A stretch of DNA of 9,114 bases from Chloroflexota bacterium (GTDB lineage: Bacteria; Chloroflexota; Anaerolineae; DTPP01): contig JAAYZY010000207.1 of the NCBI GenBank assembly GCA_012514615.1, positions 1 through 9,114 of the forward strand, written 5' to 3'. Below the pieces are notes generated by a model. That model was given only the letters and a program-made list of their open reading frames with translations, was not told the DNA's origin and did not search any database. Below, piece by piece: positions 5,986 through 9,114 of this stretch (positions are counted from its first letter, which is position 1; every line of letters begins with the position of its first letter). A program made the translations under genes and the position numbers.

Positions 5986-6743
5986 CCGTAGAGCCCGTGC
6001 CAGTCGTTCCAGCGTACGCCCAGCACATCCCTGAACATGCGGATGGCGTCCCGCGCCGGGTTGACCTTGGACTCTTGTCCGTAGCGCCAGACGACCGGCA
6101 CCTCGATGACTTTGTAGCCCTTCTTCAGCGCCAGGAAGAGAACTTCCACATCGAAGGCGGTCACCGCGCCGCCCTTCACTTCCGGGGCGTCGTCGCCGTA
6201 CAGGCGTAGGGCACCGAAGATGGCTTGCGCCGCCTCGTGGCGGAACGCCTTGAATCCGCACTGCGTGTCGTGGAAGCCCCCCACGGCCACCAAGCGCACC
6301 AGCAGGTTGAAGGCCCGCCCGATGAAGTGGCGGAACCACGGCTCGTCAAGCCGCTTGGCGCCCAACCCCTCGCGGGAGCCGATGGCCACATGGTAGCTGC
6401 TCTGCAGGTGCGCCAGCAGCTTCTGCTCCTCGTCGATGGGCGTGGCCAGGTCGGCGTCGGAGAAGAGGATGTACCGGCCGCGGCCGGCCAACATCCCGGT
6501 GCGCACCGTATAGCCTTTGCCGCGGTGAGGGTTGCGGATCAGACGCAGGCGGGGGTGCTGGGCTGCCATCGCTTCCACCACCTGGGCGGTGCCATCTTCG
6601 CTGCCGTCATCTACCACCAGCAGCTCCGAATCGTATGGCTGGCCTTCCAAGTAGGCCAGCACCTGCTCCAGGGTACCCGGCAGTCGCTTCTCCTCGTTGT
6701 AGGCCGGGATGACGACCGAAAGCCACGGTTGTGTGCTAGCCAC
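5982..6743 (-). CDS. GT2 glycosyltransferase, ALG5/DPM1-like (polyprenyl-phosphate sugar transferase)
   Basis: The protein is 253 residues from a GTG start. It is a GT-A fold enzyme: SVVIPAYNEEKRLPGTL near the N-terminus, VVDDGSEDGT (43-52), the metal/nucleotide-binding DAD at 96-98 in LFSDADLATP, then DTQCGFKAFR (159-168), FDVE (198-201) and EVPVVW. The DTQCGFK and FDVE signatures are those of dolichyl-phosphate glucosyl/mannosyltransferases (ALG5, DPM1) and their bacterial relatives, which move a sugar from a nucleotide donor to a polyprenyl phosphate at the membrane. No C-terminal membrane helices are seen, as in ALG5-like soluble catalytic domains. Donor sugar cannot be read from the sequence. 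It is the last gene of the glycan operon; its ribosome binding site overlaps the upstream gene's stop. Confidence 0.9.
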   Translation of the reverse strand: MASTQPWLSVVIPAYNEEKRLPGTLEQVLAYLEGQPYDSELLVVDDGSEDGTAQVVEAMAAQHPRLRLIRNPHRGKGYTVRTGMLAGRGRYILFSDADLATPIDEEQKLLAHLQSSYHVAIGSREGLGAKRLDEPWFRHFIGRAFNLLVRLVAVGGFHDTQCGFKAFRHEAAQAIFGALRLYGDDAPEVKGGAVTAFDVEVLFLALKKGYKVIEVPVVWRYGQESKVNPARDAIRMFRDVLGVRWNDWHGLYG

Positions 6744-6751
6744 GGTGCTCT

Positions 6752-6759
6752 CTCCTCCT
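6752..6759 (-). promoter_or_regulatory. Ribosome binding site overlapping the upstream stop
   Basis: On the - strand AGGAGGAG lies 8 bases before the GTG at 6743 and touches the TGA (6761-6759) of the preceding glycosyltransferase. It fixes the GTG start and points to coupled translation of the two genes. Confidence 0.7.
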
Positions 6760-7712
6760 CACGATCCAGCCGGCGGTACTGGGCTCAGGATCGATGCAAT
6801 GTAGTCCAACGACACCCGGCGGCTGGCCTGCACTTGGCGGCGCTTGCCCAACCAGGGCAGCGCCAGGGCCAGGCCGGCCACCTGGCCGCGCAGCCGCGCC
6901 CGCGCTGCCGCCCCGCGCCACGATCGCAGGGCCTCGGCGGCGATACGCATCTGCGCTCGCAGGGCCAGGGGCCAGTCCCGCTGCAGCAGCGGCCCGGGAG
7001 TGTTCTTCAGCCAGACCAGCACAGTGTTGCGGCCGGTGTAGTAGCTGGAAAGGGGGCCGCCGCCGGTGGCGCTCAGGCGGTGGTAGATCACCGCCGAGGG
7101 CTGGTACCAACAGGGGTAGCCAGCCAACTGGGCCCGCCAGGCCAGGTCTACATCTTCGCAATACATGAACAGGTCTTCGTCTAGCAGGCCGATCTCATCC
7201 AGCATGGCTTTGCGGTAGGCCACCGCGCCGCCGCAGCCGCCGAAGACCCAGCCCGGCTCGTCATACTGGCCTCGGTCTTCTTCCCATACACCGCGGTTCC
7301 CGGGGATGCCGTCGCGGCGGTAGTAGTCGCCGGCGGAGTGGATGACGTCCCTTCGGTCGAAGAGCATCATCTTGCTGGCTATGCTGCCGGCCTCCGGGTG
7401 CTCATCCAGGGCTTGCTGCAGGGCGGCCAGCCAATACGGGTGCGCCTCGGTATCGTTGTTCAGCAAGGCCACCGTCTCGCCCCGGGCTTCGTTGATCCCC
7501 ACGTTGACGCCGCCGGTGAGGCCCCGGTTGGTGGGCAGGGTCACCAGGCGCACCTCGGGGTAGTCGTCCAGCACCATCTGGCACGAGGCGTCGGTGGAAG
7601 CGTTATCTACCACCAACACCTCGAAGTCCGGGTGCGTCTGGCGGCGCAGGGCACCCAGGCAAGTGGGCAGATGGGCCTGGCCGTTCCAGTTGGGGATGAT
7701 CACCGAGATCAT
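6759..7712 (-). CDS. GT2 glycosyltransferase, rhamnosyltransferase-like
   Basis: The protein is 317 residues. The N-terminal GT-A domain shows VSIIPNWNG-type opening (SVIIPNWNGQAHL), VVDNASTD (34-41), the NRGLTGGVNVGI segment, and LNNDTEA with the NND at 85-87 in place of DxD. The central part has FGGCGGAVAYRKAM and the catalytic-type CEDVDLAWRAQLAGY (185-199), followed by YHRLSAT. This set is typical of the WbbL/RfbF group of GT2 enzymes that add deoxyhexoses, often rhamnose, to a growing lipid-linked glycan at the cytoplasmic face. Rhamnose as the donor sugar is an inference helped by the overlapping rmlD gene: its ATG shares ATGA with the rmlD stop (7712-7709). The C-terminal tail is basic and partly hydrophobic, which could mediate membrane contact. 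Confidence 0.9.
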   Translation of the reverse strand: MISVIIPNWNGQAHLPTCLGALRRQTHPDFEVLVVDNASTDASCQMVLDDYPEVRLVTLPTNRGLTGGVNVGINEARGETVALLNNDTEAHPYWLAALQQALDEHPEAGSIASKMMLFDRRDVIHSAGDYYRRDGIPGNRGVWEEDRGQYDEPGWVFGGCGGAVAYRKAMLDEIGLLDEDLFMYCEDVDLAWRAQLAGYPCWYQPSAVIYHRLSATGGGPLSSYYTGRNTVLVWLKNTPGPLLQRDWPLALRAQMRIAAEALRSWRGAAARARLRGQVAGLALALPWLGKRRQVQASRRVSLDYIASILSPVPPAGS

Positions 7713-8536
7713 GCGAAGTACTCACGCAGCGCTTCGGCCCACGGCCGCAGGGTGATGCCCAAGGCCGCCCCGCAGAAGTTGCGGATCGGCGCGTAGAGGG
7801 GCGGCTTGGCCACCCGCTGGTACTGGGCTGCTGTGATCGGCTCCATGGGGACGTGCCCCAGCCCGCTGAGCTGCAGGACTTCTCTGGCAAAGTCGTAGCG
7901 GGAACAGACCCCTTCGTTGGTGAAGTGGTAGATGCCGTACTGCCCCGTCCCCACGAGCTGGACCACCGCCCGCGCCAGGTCTGGCGCGTAGGTGGGGCTG
8001 CTGACCTCATCGGTGACGACCGACAGCCGACCCCGCTCTCGGGCGGCCTTGGCGATCTTCAACGGGAAGTTGTTGCCGCCCCGGGCATAGAGCCAGGCGG
8101 TGCGCACGATGTAGAAGCGCTGCAGCAGCATCTGGGTGAACTGCTCGCCAGCCCACTTGGAGCGCCCATAGGCCCCCACGGGGTTGGGGCGGTCCCATTC
8201 CAGGTAGGGCGTGGAGGCTTCGCCGTCAAACACCTCGTTGGTGCTGATGTAGACCATGGCCGCGCCAGCGGCCTGGCAGGCCAGAGCCACGTTCTGCGTG
8301 CCCAGGGCGTTGATGCGGTAGGCAGCGTCCGGGTCTTGTTCGCAGCCGTCCACGTTGGTCATGGCCGCGCTGTGTACGACCACCTCAGGCCGGAAGCCGC
8401 CGATCAAGCGGCGGATGGCCCCAGCCTGGCAGATGTCGTGCTCTGGCAAGTCCAGGCAGAGCAGGTCGTGCTCGGGCAGCGTGTCTTGCAGGGCCAGGCC
8501 CAATTGCCCCTTGCAGCCGGTGATGACAATGCGCAT
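7709..8536 (-). CDS. rmlD: dTDP-4-dehydrorhamnose reductase
   Basis: The protein is 275 residues, slightly shorter than the usual 285-300. It catalyses the last step of dTDP-L-rhamnose synthesis, the NAD(P)H-dependent reduction of dTDP-4-keto-L-rhamnose. It is an extended short-chain dehydrogenase: the Rossmann glycine motif GCKGQLG (7-13), VVHSAAMTNVDGCE (52-65), YISTNEVFDG with the catalytic Ser/Thr (98-99), and the YxxxK pair Tyr123/Lys127 in GAYGRSKWAGE. VVTDEVSSPT (173-182) matches the RmlD substrate-loop signature, where Asp-Gln is more usual than the Asp-Glu here. ATG 8536 is preceded by AGAGGG 8 bases upstream. It overlaps the next glycosyltransferase by 4 bases. The partners rmlA, rmlB and rmlC are not in the window and may lie upstream on this strand. 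A related NDP-sugar reductase specificity is possible but less likely. Confidence 0.9.
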   Translation of the reverse strand: MRIVITGCKGQLGLALQDTLPEHDLLCLDLPEHDICQAGAIRRLIGGFRPEVVVHSAAMTNVDGCEQDPDAAYRINALGTQNVALACQAAGAAMVYISTNEVFDGEASTPYLEWDRPNPVGAYGRSKWAGEQFTQMLLQRFYIVRTAWLYARGGNNFPLKIAKAARERGRLSVVTDEVSSPTYAPDLARAVVQLVGTGQYGIYHFTNEGVCSRYDFAREVLQLSGLGHVPMEPITAAQYQRVAKPPLYAPIRNFCGAALGITLRPWAEALREYFA

Positions 8537-8591
8537 TTAGTCAACCCTCTCTCCAGGGCGGCGGTCTCTGCCGGTGTGCCTGGCAGCGGCC

Positions 8592-9114
8592 TCAGCGTCG
8601 GTGTGGGAAGGTGGCGATGGTCTCCACGATGTAGTCGATCTCGGATCGGGTCAGGCTGGAGGCAGACGGCAGGTAGAAGCCCCGGCGGCAGAGGTCTTCG
8701 GCCACCGGGAAGCGCTGGCCCTTGAACTGCTGGTAGTAGATCGGCTGGACGTGCATGGGGATGAAGAAGGTGCGCGTCTCGATGCCGTTCTTGGCTAGGT
8801 GGCGGCGCAGCTCGTCGCGGGTGCCGCCGAACTCTGCTTCGTCCACCAGCAGCCCGTACATCCAGAAGACGTTGGTGGCCCAGGGGGCTTCCGGCGGCGT
8901 CTGCAGCCCGGGCACCTGCCGCAGCAGCTCGGTGTAGTAGGCGGCGTTGCCCCGTCTCGCCTGCACGAAGCTAGCCAGTTGCTCGGTCTGGGCCAACCCC
9001 ACCGCGGCCTGTAGATTGGTCATGCGGTAGTTGTAGCCCAGGAACTTGTGCCAGAAATGCCGTTCTTCCGAGAAGGCATGGTCCCTCAGGTTCCAGCACA
9101 GGCGGGCCAGCTCC
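8592..9114 (-). CDS. DegT/DnrJ/EryC1/StrS sugar aminotransferase, 5' end missing
   Basis: The frame is open to the window edge and reads on beyond it, giving 173 C-terminal codons of a family usually 360-400 residues long. Conserved segments: LRDHAF, then GYNYRMTNLQAAVGLAQ, WATNVFWMYGLLVD, and the C-terminal TRTFFIPMHVQPIY followed by LPSASSLT. These enzymes are PLP-dependent and convert 4- or 3-keto nucleotide sugars to amino sugars. The NVFWMY and FFIPMHxQPxY pattern is closest to perosamine synthetase-type (GDP-4-keto-6-deoxymannose) members. The substrate stays uncertain because the PLP-lysine half lies outside the window. The ATG at 9023 is internal, since conserved sequence continues upstream of it. 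It ends 55 bases before rmlD, probably in one operon. Confidence 0.9.
   Translation of the reverse strand, partial: ELARLCWNLRDHAFSEERHFWHKFLGYNYRMTNLQAAVGLAQTEQLASFVQARRGNAAYYTELLRQVPGLQTPPEAPWATNVFWMYGLLVDEAEFGGTRDELRRHLAKNGIETRTFFIPMHVQPIYYQQFKGQRFPVAEDLCRRGFYLPSASSLTRSEIDYIVETIATFPHRR

Noticed and set aside
6225..7184. Large open frame on the + strand opposite the glycosyltransferases
   Set aside because: The - strand reading gives clear GT2 motifs in both genes, while this frame matches nothing. The same holds for 7853-8725 opposite rmlD.

Overview
The window is GC-rich, tightly packed bacterial DNA. It uses GTG and TTG starts, strong GGAGG-type ribosome binding sites, and -35/-10 promoters of the housekeeping type. 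The gene content (soluble and membrane histidine kinases with stand-alone receivers, a DDAH-family hydrolase, a DmpA peptidase and a rhamnose-type glycan cluster) fits an environmental Chloroflexota-like bacterium, but no marker gene is present and this assignment is a weak inference.

Positions 1-3888 (+ strand) are a signal-transduction block. It opens with the 3' end of a hybrid histidine kinase (1-633). A 124-base gap follows, holding a perfect palindrome and a strong promoter (TTGACT, 17 bases, TAGCAT with a TG extension). That promoter drives an apparent operon: an unusual fusion of an Lrp/AsnC-type regulator (HTH plus RAM ligand domain) to a C-terminal receiver (779-1654); a single-domain receiver broken by a one-base deletion (1694-2076); a stand-alone pair of ACT domains resembling the regulatory half of aspartokinase (2131-2604); and a membrane histidine kinase broken by an extra G in a G6 run (2631-3888). 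RAM and ACT are both small-molecule, typically amino-acid, binding modules, so the block looks like a phosphorelay combined with amino-acid sensing. No target is visible in the window.

Positions 3889-5985 (+ strand) hold a separate two-gene unit with its own TATAAT promoter: a DDAH/amidinotransferase-fold hydrolase with a TTG start and a DmpA/BapA-type self-cleaving aminopeptidase. Both keep their catalytic residues.

Positions 5982-9114 (- strand) are the 3' part of a surface-polysaccharide operon, transcribed right to left: a DegT-family sugar aminotransferase (5' end outside the window), dTDP-4-dehydrorhamnose reductase (rmlD), a rhamnosyltransferase-like GT2, and an ALG5/DPM1-like GT2. 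These genes are spaced closely or overlap. The operon meets the DmpA gene tail to tail, and the same CTAG tetranucleotide supplies both stop codons.

The most noteworthy points are the AsnC-receiver fusion beside a stand-alone tandem ACT protein, the palindrome next to its promoter, and two independent frameshifts in neighbouring signalling genes, which may be real decay or sequence errors. No RNA gene, CRISPR array, insertion sequence or attachment site was seen.
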